Source of the DNA: JAWOJF01 sp046481785
Lineage (GTDB): Bacteria > Bacteroidota > Ignavibacteria > Ignavibacteriales > Ignavibacteriaceae
NCBI GenBank assembly: GCA_046481785.1
Contig: JAWOJF010000062.1
Location: 1-20,308, forward strand
Direction: 5' to 3'
Length of the DNA stretch: 20,308 bases
Positions 8,070-16,109 of this stretch are shown here, one piece after another. The notes below the pieces were generated by a model. It saw nothing but the letters and a program-made list of their open reading frames with translations. It ran no database searches and was not told the origin of the DNA. The position numbers and the translations under genes were made by a program. Positions within the stretch are counted from its first letter, which is position 1, and every line of letters begins with the position of its first letter.

Positions 8070-8951
8070 ATGAGAAAAGCTTTACAGTTTTTCAGCGTAG
8101 TTATTCTATTGTCTTTCCAGGTCTATGCGCAGGAAGACCGGTTTAGTCAGCTATCAGAAACAAATGTTGTTGGTTATGCCAAACCCCTGGCAACTACTCT
8201 TGGAATGGGGATAAATTCTGCTTCTTTTTATTCAGCTAATGTACCGGAATTTTTTGGTTTTTCGTTTAGTATCAGAACAATGTTAATTTCTGTGCCTGAT
8301 GATCAGCTTACTTTTACTCCTGAATTACCTGACGGTTATGCCGCAAATGAACCATCACCTACTTTTTGGGGTGAAAAAGGGGGCAATTCTTATCTCGGGC
8401 CAAATGGCTATGTTTCAATGCCGGGTGGAATAAATGAGCAGTCAATTCCTTTTGGAATGCCACAAATAGCTGCAAGCTTTATGGGGACAGAAGTTATGCT
8501 AAGATTTCTGCCAACTATACAATTGGGTGAAGAAGATGTGAACTTTTTTGGTATTGCTGTAAAACATGAAATAACCCGTTATATACCACTACTGCCTTTA
8601 GATATTGCTGTACAGGTAATGTACAACAAACTTCAGTTCTCTGACATTGTGGAAGGTACTAATTTAGCTTTTAATGCTCATGCAAGTAAGACATTTGGTG
8701 TTTTCAGAGCATATAGCGGCCTTCAGTATGAGTCATCCAAGTTTGATCTTAACTATACTCTTGAGGGTGATGAAAATAGCGGTGATCCTGAATTAAGGCA
8801 GGACAAAAAAATATCAGCCGAGGTTGAGGGCGATAATAACTTTAGATTCATCCTTGGCGGTGCAGTTAAATTTTCTATACTAGTAATTAATGCAGATGTA
8901 AATTTTGGATCGCAGACGGTTTTTACATCAGGAATATCACTTGAATTTTAA
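8070..8951 (+). CDS. Predicted outer-membrane beta-barrel protein, paralogue of the 9692-10753 product
   Basis: This 293-residue protein has a 20-residue signal peptide ending 'QVYA' before QEDRFSQ. The body alternates hydrophobic and polar residues and ends 'TSGISLEF', with a terminal Phe typical of outer-membrane barrels. It is clearly related to the product of 9692-10753: both have an N-terminal 'YAKPLATTLGMGINS'/'YLAPVVSAFGSNLNS' segment, a central 'MGTEVMLRFLPTIQLGE'/'YGTEAAFRFFPGIKLGD' segment, and matching C-terminal strands ending in 'F.TGIS.(E/S)F'. The architecture resembles uncharacterised Bacteroidota barrel families (DUF6588-like), but I cannot confirm that assignment. A good ribosome binding site (GAGGGAAC) supports the start. 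It is first in a plus-strand set with a lipoprotein gene 13 bases downstream. Confidence 0.8.
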   Translation: MRKALQFFSVVILLSFQVYAQEDRFSQLSETNVVGYAKPLATTLGMGINSASFYSANVPEFFGFSFSIRTMLISVPDDQLTFTPELPDGYAANEPSPTFWGEKGGNSYLGPNGYVSMPGGINEQSIPFGMPQIAASFMGTEVMLRFLPTIQLGEEDVNFFGIAVKHEITRYIPLLPLDIAVQVMYNKLQFSDIVEGTNLAFNAHASKTFGVFRAYSGLQYESSKFDLNYTLEGDENSGDPELRQDKKISAEVEGDNNFRFILGGAVKFSILVINADVNFGSQTVFTSGISLEF

Positions 8952-8964
8952 CAGGAGTAGAATA

Positions 8965-9534
8965 ATGTTTAATAAAATAAAATCCTATGCAATATGGGCA
9001 AAACTTACAAAGCAATCTGTTATTATAGCTTTTGCTATAACTACATTTAGTTTTAGTGGTTGTATCCTTGATGCTTTTGATACATTAACCCAGGAAATTC
9101 CATACAGTATGGATGTAGTTGTTTCAGGTGATGGTACTAATGTAGAGGGAACAGTAACAGTTAATCTTAATGATAATGATTTCTATAGCAAGAACCAGAG
9201 TAAAATAAACAATATTGAGCTTGTAAAAATTGCATATAAAACCAAATCTGTTGTACCGGCCGATCTTTCAGGTAATGTTACTATAACTGTAAGACAAAGT
9301 AACGGGACTCTTATATTTCAGAAAAATATTCCCGGTGCCCGTCCCTCAGATTATTCAGTAAACCCGTATGAGCTTACTCTTACACAGGCAGAGATACAAC
9401 TGGCTAATCTTTATCTGTCTAATTTATCCAACAGGCAATTTACAGCCACGGTTACAATTAACACTTCAACATCAGGAACGAAAACCCTGGAAGCCCAGGT
9501 ATTTGTAGTATTTGAAATGGAATACGATTTATAG
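8965..9534 (+). CDS. Small predicted lipoprotein of unknown function
   Basis: I choose the ATG at 8965, giving 189 residues, because AGGAG lies 7 bases upstream and just past the stop of the preceding barrel gene. An upstream in-frame ATG at 8905 would overlap that gene and add a non-signal-like basic extension. The N-terminus has a long basic region, then 'VIIAFAITTFSFSGC', giving a lipobox-like F-S-G-C with Cys33. The mature part is about 157 residues with alternating hydrophobic residues ('NVTITVRQSNGTLIF', 'ATVTINTSTSGTKTLEAQVFVVFEMEY'), suggesting one beta-sandwich domain. I do not recognise a family. Its place between two paralogous barrels suggests an envelope complex, though that is inference. 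A strong inverted repeat follows its stop. Confidence 0.8.
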   Translation: MFNKIKSYAIWAKLTKQSVIIAFAITTFSFSGCILDAFDTLTQEIPYSMDVVVSGDGTNVEGTVTVNLNDNDFYSKNQSKINNIELVKIAYKTKSVVPADLSGNVTITVRQSNGTLIFQKNIPGARPSDYSVNPYELTLTQAEIQLANLYLSNLSNRQFTATVTINTSTSGTKTLEAQVFVVFEMEYDL

Positions 9535-9551
9535 GTTTTAGATTACAAGTT

Positions 9552-9585
9552 AAAGATGACATCTTTCTAAAAAGATGTCATCTTT
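9552..9585. terminator. Perfect 15-bp inverted repeat (probable terminator)
   Basis: AAAGATGACATCTTT (9552-9566) and AAAGATGTCATCTTT (9571-9585) are exact inverted copies around a 4-base loop CTAA. Each arm is itself palindromic apart from its central base. It lies 17 bases after the lipoprotein stop and is followed by a T/A-rich run, so an intrinsic terminator is the simplest reading. A double operator for the following barrel gene is an alternative. Confidence 0.65.
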
Positions 9586-9691
9586 CTATATATCTACACT
9601 TTTCCTTTTGATTTAAACCCCATATTATCTCTCTCACTTTTTTATTAGCTCTACTTTTCTATCTTCTTGTAAATAACCGTAAGGATGAGCT

Positions 9692-10753
9692 ATGAAAAGG
9701 TATTTATATATTATGTTTATTATCTCAGCTATTGGTGTCAATGGGCAGTCAGGTGACAATGTAGAGGGAACATTAAGACTACTTTCCGGTGATGCAGCAG
9801 AAAAGTACCTTGCCCCGGTTGTATCAGCTTTCGGTTCTAACTTAAACAGCGGCTGGGTAAGCTCTATTCCGCCTGCTGTAACTACCGAACTAAACATTAA
9901 GCTAAGCATTTCTGCACAGGGCTCTTTTTTTTCTGATGGTATGAAACATTTTACAAGCTCGGGCAATTTCAGGTTTAATGAACAGCAGGCAAGAACAATT
10001 GTTGATAACTCGGTAAACGCCGATGAAGAGGTAAAAGATTATATAATCGGCCGTATTTTGTCCGAGACCTTCAACCTGTCTATAGCGGGACCAACAATTA
10101 TTGGCAACAAAGATCAGGAAGTTACTGTATTATTTCCCGGTGAAACATACAGCACACCTTATGGGACATATACTGTTGAATCAATGGAGATTTTTACTGG
10201 TGCCAAAGGATTTTTAGGACAAATTCCTCTATTACCAATGGCCGCAGTTCAGCTTAATGTGGGTACTTTTTATGGAACGGAAGCAGCCTTTAGATTTTTT
10301 CCCGGCATAAAGCTGGGCGATCTTGGCGAATATAGTCTCTTCGGCGTGGGAATAATTACAAATCCTGAACCCTACTTGACTTTCCTTAAGCCCCTTCCTT
10401 TTAATTTAGGATTAGGTGTATTTTATCAAACTATGGAGGTAGACGGACTCTTTGAGTCTTCTGCTACACAGTTTGGATTTTATGCAAGCAAGCAGATTGG
10501 TTTATTTATTCCTTATGGCAGTATAACATTTGAATCATCATCAACTACAGTAACTTACGAATATGAGTTTTCCATAGTTACAGGTGATAATACTGAGACT
10601 TTAACTGTTATTGAGAAGGTAGATCTTGAATCAAAAAATAATATAGGGTTAACATTAGGTTCAAAATTTAAGTTCGGCTTCTTCGGTTTGTTTATAGATT
10701 TTAAACTTGCAAAAACAAGTACTTTTAATACAGGGATTTCATTTAGTTTCTGA
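9692..10753 (+). CDS. Predicted outer-membrane beta-barrel protein, paralogue of the 8070-8951 product
   Basis: This 353-residue protein has an 18-residue signal peptide (MKRYLYIMFIISAIGVNG) before QSGDNVEG. An N-terminal 'AAEKYLAPVVSAFGSNLNSGW' segment and a C-terminal barrel with 'GTEAAFRFFPGIKLGD', 'GFYASKQIGLFIPYGSITFESS' and a final 'NTGISFSF' align along much of the 293-residue plus-strand barrel. It is about 60 residues longer, mainly through an insertion in its first half (around residues 75-150). The terminal Phe fits outer-membrane assembly. AAGGATG precedes the ATG at a plausible distance. The inverted repeat at 9552-9585 separates it from the lipoprotein gene, so it may be transcribed separately. 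Function is unknown; a role in transport or adhesion would be guesswork. Confidence 0.8.
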   Translation: MKRYLYIMFIISAIGVNGQSGDNVEGTLRLLSGDAAEKYLAPVVSAFGSNLNSGWVSSIPPAVTTELNIKLSISAQGSFFSDGMKHFTSSGNFRFNEQQARTIVDNSVNADEEVKDYIIGRILSETFNLSIAGPTIIGNKDQEVTVLFPGETYSTPYGTYTVESMEIFTGAKGFLGQIPLLPMAAVQLNVGTFYGTEAAFRFFPGIKLGDLGEYSLFGVGIITNPEPYLTFLKPLPFNLGLGVFYQTMEVDGLFESSATQFGFYASKQIGLFIPYGSITFESSSTTVTYEYEFSIVTGDNTETLTVIEKVDLESKNNIGLTLGSKFKFGFFGLFIDFKLAKTSTFNTGISFSF

Positions 10754-10762
10754 TTTATTAAT

Positions 10763-11965
10763 TTGTTACTATCTTTCGCAATATTTTTAAAACGAAAACA
10801 GTCTGTTAAAAACTCAAAAACTATTTTGAAAGACTCAGCTTTATATATTCACATCCCATTTTGTGATCACAAGTGTATTTATTGTGATTTTTATTCAATT
10901 ATCACTTCAGACAACATTGATCCTTTTCTTAATTCGTTAAAAAAAGAAATTGAGTCTTATGCTTCTCTATATTCAGATGAAAGAATTTTTTCATCAATAT
11001 TTTTCGGCGGCGGTACACCTTCACTAATGACCCCTGGATACATTGAGGATATAATAAAATCGTTAAAACAGAATTTTAAGATTAATGATAATCCGGAAAT
11101 TACACTTGAAACTAATCCGGGAACTGTTGATAATAAAAAACTGGAATTATTTTTGGCTGCCGGTATTAACAGGATAAGCGTTGGCATACAATCCTTTGAT
11201 GATAAAGATTTAAAATTCCTGACAAGAATTCACGATAAAGAAACGGCTGTAAACACTATATTTAATGCCAGTAAAGCCGGTTTTGATAATATAAGTATCG
11301 ACCTGATATTTAATCTGCCGGGACAGACAAAAGAAAAATGGTTAAAGAACCTGGAGACGGCAGTAAAACTTCCGGTAAATCATATCTCTGCATACAGTCT
11401 TATTTTAGAGCGGGGCACAATTCTAAATAAACTAGTGCTTGACGGCAAAGTGGAAATTCAGGATGAAGACTATGATGCCGAACTTTATGAGATAACAATT
11501 GATTTTTTAAGTTCCGAAGGATTTATTCAGTATGAAGTATCCAATTTTGCCAAACCCGGTTTTGAATGCCTGCATAACAAAGCATACTGGCAATATCGTG
11601 ATTATTTAAGTTTTGGCCCTTCGGCTCATTCATTTGCCGCCGGTAAAAGATGGTGGAATTTCTCAAGCCTGAAACGGTATATTACCGAGATTGAAAAGAC
11701 AGGAAAGGCTGTTGCAGGATTTGAATTATTAAATGATGAACAGAAATTTGATGAGTATATAATGCTTGCTATGAGAAGCGGCGGACTTGATATTGGGGAA
11801 ATGAAATATATGTACAAAGGGAAGGGGCAAAGCTGGCTTAATGATAACGATGCTTATCTTAAAATACTTTTTGAACAGAATTTAATAAAAAGAGATAGTG
11901 ATAAGATTAGTCTTACTAAAACGGGTTATGCAGTCTGCGATGAAATATTAAGCAAATTATTATGA
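10763..11965 (+). CDS. hemW: Radical SAM haem chaperone HemW (formerly annotated as oxygen-independent coproporphyrinogen III oxidase-like)
   Basis: This radical-SAM protein binds a [4Fe-4S] cluster and, in characterised homologues, carries haem for delivery to target proteins. In 400-residue numbering, 'YIHIPFCDHKCIYCDFYS' holds the CX3CX2C motif (C34, C38, C41), and 'FGGGTPSLM' starts at residue 81. 'ETNPGTVD', 'RISVGIQSFDD' and 'HNKAYWQYRDYLSFGPSAHSF' are all typical. The residue after the motif is Asp-Phe rather than the extra cysteine of true HemN, which supports HemW. There is no ATG start: TTG at 10763 gives 400 residues with an unusual leader, while TTG at 10826 (residue 22) gives 'MKDSALYIHIPFC', closer to normal HemW length. 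Neither has a clear ribosome binding site. It begins 9 bases after the barrel gene, so read-through from it is possible. Confidence 0.92.
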   Translation: MLLSFAIFLKRKQSVKNSKTILKDSALYIHIPFCDHKCIYCDFYSIITSDNIDPFLNSLKKEIESYASLYSDERIFSSIFFGGGTPSLMTPGYIEDIIKSLKQNFKINDNPEITLETNPGTVDNKKLELFLAAGINRISVGIQSFDDKDLKFLTRIHDKETAVNTIFNASKAGFDNISIDLIFNLPGQTKEKWLKNLETAVKLPVNHISAYSLILERGTILNKLVLDGKVEIQDEDYDAELYEITIDFLSSEGFIQYEVSNFAKPGFECLHNKAYWQYRDYLSFGPSAHSFAAGKRWWNFSSLKRYITEIEKTGKAVAGFELLNDEQKFDEYIMLAMRSGGLDIGEMKYMYKGKGQSWLNDNDAYLKILFEQNLIKRDSDKISLTKTGYAVCDEILSKLL

Positions 11966-11989
11966 GTGTTGTATAAGGAATGTTCACAG

Positions 11990-12012
11990 AATTATTAATG
12001 CTGCTAATAATT
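11990..12012. terminator. AT-rich 8-bp inverted repeat downstream of hemW
   Basis: AATTATTA (11990-11997) and TAATAATT (12005-12012) are exact inverted copies with a 7-base loop, 25 bases after the hemW stop. It lies in the 136-base gap before the sensor gene. The stem has no G-C pair and no T-tract follows, so terminator activity is uncertain. Nothing else recognisable is in this gap. Confidence 0.3.
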
Positions 12013-12101
12013 ATTAAAGGCAAGCATATCGCACAATAGTAGTTATAGCTAATCAGAAATCTTTTTCATAAATTCTCTTTCCATTTATTACCCTTTAACA
12101 A

Positions 12102-15100
12102 ATGACAAAAAGTAAAAGATATATTTTTGCTTTGCTGATTAATACCTTTTTTTATTTGCAGGTTTCTGTTCAGGCACAGCAGGTATTAACGAAATTTGAG
12201 CACCTTTCCATTGAAGATGGTTTATCTCAAACCGCCGTGTTTTGTATAATGCAGGATAAAAATGGTTTTATATGGATTGGTACAGAAGATGGTTTGAACA
12301 GGTATGACGGGTATGATTTTGTTATTAAAAAAAATGATCCATCTGATTCATCCAGTCTTAGTAATAATACTATTTTTTCAATATACCAGGATAGCCGCGG
12401 GTTCATCTGGATAGGAACAGAAGGGGGAGGATTAAATTTATATGACCCTGTACATGACAGCTTTAAAAGATTTAAATATGAACAGGATAATCCCAACTCA
12501 TTAAGTGATAATGTTGTAAAGGCAGTATGTGAAGATAAAAACGGGTTCATATGGATTGGTACTAAAAACGGTTTGGACAGGTATGATCCGGTTTCAGGTA
12601 AATTCAGAAAATATAAGAATGGTATTAATGATCCCGGTAGTTTAAGTAATAATTATGTCCATTCACTTTTTTATGACAGCCGGCAAATTCTTTGGGTTGG
12701 TACCGAAAAGGGTCTTAATAAATATGATCCGCAAAAAGATAATTTTAAAAGATTTATAAAATCTCCAAATGATGAATATTCGTTAAGCCATGATATTATT
12801 CTTTCCATTGCCGAGGACGGTAACAGAAACTTGTGGATAGGAACATTTGATGGTTTAAACAAATTTATTGTTGATTCAGAAAAGTTTTTTAGGTATAACC
12901 CGGATAATAATCTGCGGATAAAGGATATAAGATCTTTGTGTATTGATAATGATAACCTTTGGGTGGGTTCCCGGCCAGATGGTTTATTAAAATTAAATAT
13001 CCGCACGGGTAAATTTAACAGGTATATACATGTAAAGGATGAACCGACAGGAATTAATCGTAATTCGGTTTATTCAGTTTTTAAAGACAGTGCGGGTTCA
13101 TTATGGATTGGCACATGGGGAGGCGGTATAAATATTCTGCATCAGAATGCTCACAACTTCAAACATTACAAATCTGTTAGTGAGAAAGAAAACGAGCTTA
13201 GCAGTAACGATGTCAGGTCTGTATATAAAGAAAATGACAGCATAATATGGGTTGGTACAAGGAATGACGGTTTAAACAGGTATAACAGGAATTCCGGGAA
13301 AACAGAACGGTTTTATTTTAAAGAAAATGACCCGCATAGCCTGAGCCATAATTCTGTCTTTTCAATCTTTAAGGATAATAATTTATTATGGATTGGTACC
13401 AGGGACGGACTGAATAAATACAATGAAAAAACTAAAAACTTCACAAGGTATTATTCCCCATATAAAGGAAAAGATAATGAAGAGGGTATTGTAAATATTC
13501 TTAAAGCCAAATCAGGTTTATTCTGGCTTGGGACAAGAGGGCGGGGTATTATTTTGTTTAACCCTGAAGAGAATAAATATGTAAAACTCTTTTCTAAAGA
13601 TAATTCCGGTTTAAGTGATGATTTCATTTTTGACATTTATGAAGATTCAAAAGGAATTTTCTGGATTGGAACTAATAACGGGTTAAACCGATATGACCCT
13701 GCATCCAATACGTTTTCTGTTTTTATTAATGATGGCGGATCAAACAGCATTGGAAACAATGTCATCTGGTCTATCTATGAAGACAAAAACAGTAACTTAT
13801 GGTTTGGCACAAGAGGCGGACTAAGCTTTTATAACAGGGAGAGAGATAACTTCACTAACTTTACTGAAAAAGACGGTCTGCCAAACCAGGTAATATACAG
13901 TATGCTTGATGATAATACAGGCTGTTTATGGTTAAGCACAAATAATGGTATCTCAAAATTTAATATCGATTTGTTCATTAAAGAAAAAAAAGTTTTGTTT
14001 AATAACTTTACAACATCAGATGGAATTCAAAGCCAGGAATTTAATTTTGGGGCTTATCATAAAAGCAATGACGGCGAACTGTTTTTTGGCGGGATAAACG
14101 GCTTTAATTCTTTTTTACCCTCAGAAATAAAATTAAACGAATATATTCCGCCTGTAGTTATTACTGATTTAAAAGTAATGAATAAAAGTATCACTGTTCA
14201 AAAATCACCGGGGGGTGCGGGTCTTGATAGCGCAATATTATTTAAACGGCAAATTAATCTTAGTTACAGGGACAATATAATTTCCTTTAAATTTGCCGCG
14301 CTGAACTTTTTTGCACCGGGCAAAAATAAATATATGTATAAGCTGGATGGATTTAATGACGAATGGAAACATATGGATAACGGTCAAAGATCAGTCACAT
14401 ATACAAATCTGGATCCGGGCGAATATGTATTCCAGGTGAAGGCCTCAAATAATGATGGAATATGGAATCCCGCGCCGGCACAGGTTATAATTAATATATC
14501 ACCGCCATTCTGGAATACAATATACTTCCGGATAGCGGCAGCATTGCTGTTAGGTACATTTATTTTGTCATTATTTTATATGAGGCTAAAAAAAGTAAAA
14601 GAAGAAAAAGTAAAACAGGAAAATTTTTCACGTCAGCTTATAGAAAAACAGGAAACAGAAAGAAAAAGAATAGCCGCAGAATTACATGATAGCCTGGGAC
14701 AGAATCTACTTCTGATTAAAAACAGGGCAGTGCTTGGCCTTCAGTATATAAATGGAAATAAGGATTTGGCGGAGCACGTTTCAGAAATATCATCAATTGC
14801 TTCTGAAACACTTAAAGAGGTGAGACAAATATCCCATAACCTAAGGCCTTATCAGCTCGACAGGCTCGGTCTTACTGATGCCGTTAAGGGTGCAGTTAAG
14901 AAAGTTGCTGAATCATCTGCTATAAATTTTGAACTGCAGTGTGATGATATTGACGATCTGGTGGCAAAAGAAAAAGAGATAAATATATACAGGATACTGC
15001 AGGAAGCTTTGAACAATATAATTAAACACTCTGATGCTGCTAATGCACAATTATCTTTTTTAAAAAAGGATGATAATTTAATTATAAGCATTTCGGATGA

Positions 15101-15266
15101 TGGTAAAGGTTTTAATGGTATCATTGACCGGGAAGGAGACGGACTAAGTGGTTATGGACTTACAGGAATACAGGAACGTGTAAAAATATTAAATGGTAAA
15201 TTGTTTTTAAATTCTGCACAGGGTAATGGCGTTAAATTAGCAATAACTCTTCCCGTAGATAAATAA
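12102..15266 (+). CDS. Two-component sensor histidine kinase with reg_prop propellers and Y_Y_Y domain
   Basis: This 1054-residue membrane sensor detects an unknown extracytoplasmic signal and passes phosphate to a response regulator. A signal peptide of about 25 residues is followed (residues 58-665) by about 14 'W-I-G-T-x-x-G-L-x-x-Y' reg_prop motifs, enough for two seven-bladed propellers. A Y_Y_Y domain spans about 690-803, ending 'NNDGIWNPAPAQ...ISPPFW', and one membrane helix lies at about 807-827. The cytoplasmic part has a HisKA_3 domain, 'ERKRIAAELHDSLGQNLL' with phospho-acceptor His862, then a HATPase domain with N-box 'LQEALNNIIKHS', G1 'DDGKGF' (from D999) and G2 'GYGLTGIQERV' (from G1017). 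It resembles Bacteroides hybrid two-component sensors but lacks a fused receiver and AraC domain. The regulator is instead encoded 13 bases downstream. Confidence 0.95.
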   Translation: MTKSKRYIFALLINTFFYLQVSVQAQQVLTKFEHLSIEDGLSQTAVFCIMQDKNGFIWIGTEDGLNRYDGYDFVIKKNDPSDSSSLSNNTIFSIYQDSRGFIWIGTEGGGLNLYDPVHDSFKRFKYEQDNPNSLSDNVVKAVCEDKNGFIWIGTKNGLDRYDPVSGKFRKYKNGINDPGSLSNNYVHSLFYDSRQILWVGTEKGLNKYDPQKDNFKRFIKSPNDEYSLSHDIILSIAEDGNRNLWIGTFDGLNKFIVDSEKFFRYNPDNNLRIKDIRSLCIDNDNLWVGSRPDGLLKLNIRTGKFNRYIHVKDEPTGINRNSVYSVFKDSAGSLWIGTWGGGINILHQNAHNFKHYKSVSEKENELSSNDVRSVYKENDSIIWVGTRNDGLNRYNRNSGKTERFYFKENDPHSLSHNSVFSIFKDNNLLWIGTRDGLNKYNEKTKNFTRYYSPYKGKDNEEGIVNILKAKSGLFWLGTRGRGIILFNPEENKYVKLFSKDNSGLSDDFIFDIYEDSKGIFWIGTNNGLNRYDPASNTFSVFINDGGSNSIGNNVIWSIYEDKNSNLWFGTRGGLSFYNRERDNFTNFTEKDGLPNQVIYSMLDDNTGCLWLSTNNGISKFNIDLFIKEKKVLFNNFTTSDGIQSQEFNFGAYHKSNDGELFFGGINGFNSFLPSEIKLNEYIPPVVITDLKVMNKSITVQKSPGGAGLDSAILFKRQINLSYRDNIISFKFAALNFFAPGKNKYMYKLDGFNDEWKHMDNGQRSVTYTNLDPGEYVFQVKASNNDGIWNPAPAQVIINISPPFWNTIYFRIAAALLLGTFILSLFYMRLKKVKEEKVKQENFSRQLIEKQETERKRIAAELHDSLGQNLLLIKNRAVLGLQYINGNKDLAEHVSEISSIASETLKEVRQISHNLRPYQLDRLGLTDAVKGAVKKVAESSAINFELQCDDIDDLVAKEKEINIYRILQEALNNIIKHSDAANAQLSFLKKDDNLIISISDDGKGFNGIIDREGDGLSGYGLTGIQERVKILNGKLFLNSAQGNGVKLAITLPVDK

Positions 15267-15279
15267 CAATGGGACACAT

Positions 15280-15915
15280 ATGAAAATACTTATAGCCGAT
15301 GATCACCCCCTTTTTAGAAATGGGTTAAAAAATATTCTGGAAGTTAAGCTTAAGGATTTGGACGTAGTATATGAAGCATCTAACGGCAGGGAAGCTCTGG
15401 AGCTTTTAGAATTATACACCCCCGAGATAGCAATTTTTGATGTGGATATGCCGGAGCTTAGCGGACTGGAAGCAGCTAAACTTATTCAAAAAAAATCCCT
15501 TGATGTTAATATTATAATTCTTACTATGTACAATGAGGAAGACATTTTCAGAAGAGCAATGAGTTACGGAATAAAAGGTTATGTTTTAAAAGAATCAGCT
15601 ATTACTGATATATTAGGTTGTATTGGCACAGTGAAATCGGGAAAACGTTTTGTAAGCCCTGCTCTTACTGATTACCTTTTAAAGGATAACCCCGAAACAG
15701 TCAGCTTTAATGTGCTGTTATCCGATCTTACCGCATCACAAAGAAAAATTGTAAAACTCATTTCAGAAAGCAAAACGACAAAAGAGATTGCTGAAGAATT
15801 ATTTATAAGTCCTAAGACAGTAGAACACCACCGCTCAAACATTTGTAAGAAATTAAAGCTTCAGGGTCCCAATGCACTTCTCAGATTTGCAATTGACAAC
15901 AAGCTGAGATTATAA
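15280..15915 (+). CDS. NarL/LuxR-family response regulator
   Basis: This 211-residue regulator is the probable partner of the upstream HisKA_3 sensor, a pairing standard for this kinase class. The receiver domain (1-120) has the acidic pair D7-D8, phospho-acceptor Asp54 in 'AIFDVDMPELSG', Thr82 in 'IILTMY' and Lys104 in 'GYVLKES', so it should be phosphorylatable. The C-terminal LuxR-type helix-turn-helix (about 149-195) includes 'LTASQRKIVKLI' and 'KEIAEELFISPKTVEHHRSNI', where the recognition helix lies. It is 13 bases after the sensor stop and almost certainly cotranscribed. The gene is followed by a palindromic structure. Target promoters are unknown; the secreted protein downstream is an obvious candidate. 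Confidence 0.95.
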   Translation: MKILIADDHPLFRNGLKNILEVKLKDLDVVYEASNGREALELLELYTPEIAIFDVDMPELSGLEAAKLIQKKSLDVNIIILTMYNEEDIFRRAMSYGIKGYVLKESAITDILGCIGTVKSGKRFVSPALTDYLLKDNPETVSFNVLLSDLTASQRKIVKLISESKTTKEIAEELFISPKTVEHHRSNICKKLKLQGPNALLRFAIDNKLRL

Positions 15916-15959
15916 AAATAGGGGCTGCCACCTATGTAGTTAGGGGGTGACGCCTATTT
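15916..15959. terminator. Imperfect hairpin directly after the response regulator stop
   Basis: AAATAGG at 15916-15922 and CCTATTT at 15953-15959 pair perfectly. The inner parts, GGCTGCCACCTA and TTAGGGGGTGACG, pair imperfectly, for roughly 14 of 19 pairs around a 5-base loop. It starts immediately after the TAA, suggesting a transcription terminator for the sensor/regulator operon or a dispersed palindromic repeat. No long T-tract follows beyond CTATTTAAAA. Confidence 0.45.
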
Positions 15960-16109
15960 AAAACCCATGATATTAATATTAAGTTTGCTCTCAATAACCA
16001 TAACCAAAACAAAAACCTTTTACTTCGTGCAACTCTTTCTTAAAGAGGAAGAGATAAACATATTTTCTTTAATTATGAAAATCATGAGCACGCAGGAAAG
16101 AATTAATTT

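Noticed and set aside
8905..8964. Upstream ATG extending the small lipoprotein by 20 residues
   Set aside because: It overlaps the preceding barrel gene, adds a basic stretch that spoils the signal peptide, and lacks a binding site; the ATG at 8965 has AGGAG at a good distance.
10763..11965. True oxygen-independent coproporphyrinogen oxidase HemN
   Set aside because: The fourth cysteine after the CX3CX2C motif is missing (Asp-Phe instead), and the length and C-terminal motifs fit HemW.
12227..13006. Minus-strand open frames within the sensor gene
   Set aside because: They mirror the repeated propeller motifs, giving repetitive Pro/Ser-rich peptides with no signal or domain; the plus-strand protein accounts for the codon pattern.
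12273..14100. Repeated TGGATTGGTAC-like DNA stretches as a DNA repeat array
   Set aside because: They encode the recurring W-I-G-T motifs of reg_prop propeller blades, so protein repetition explains them.
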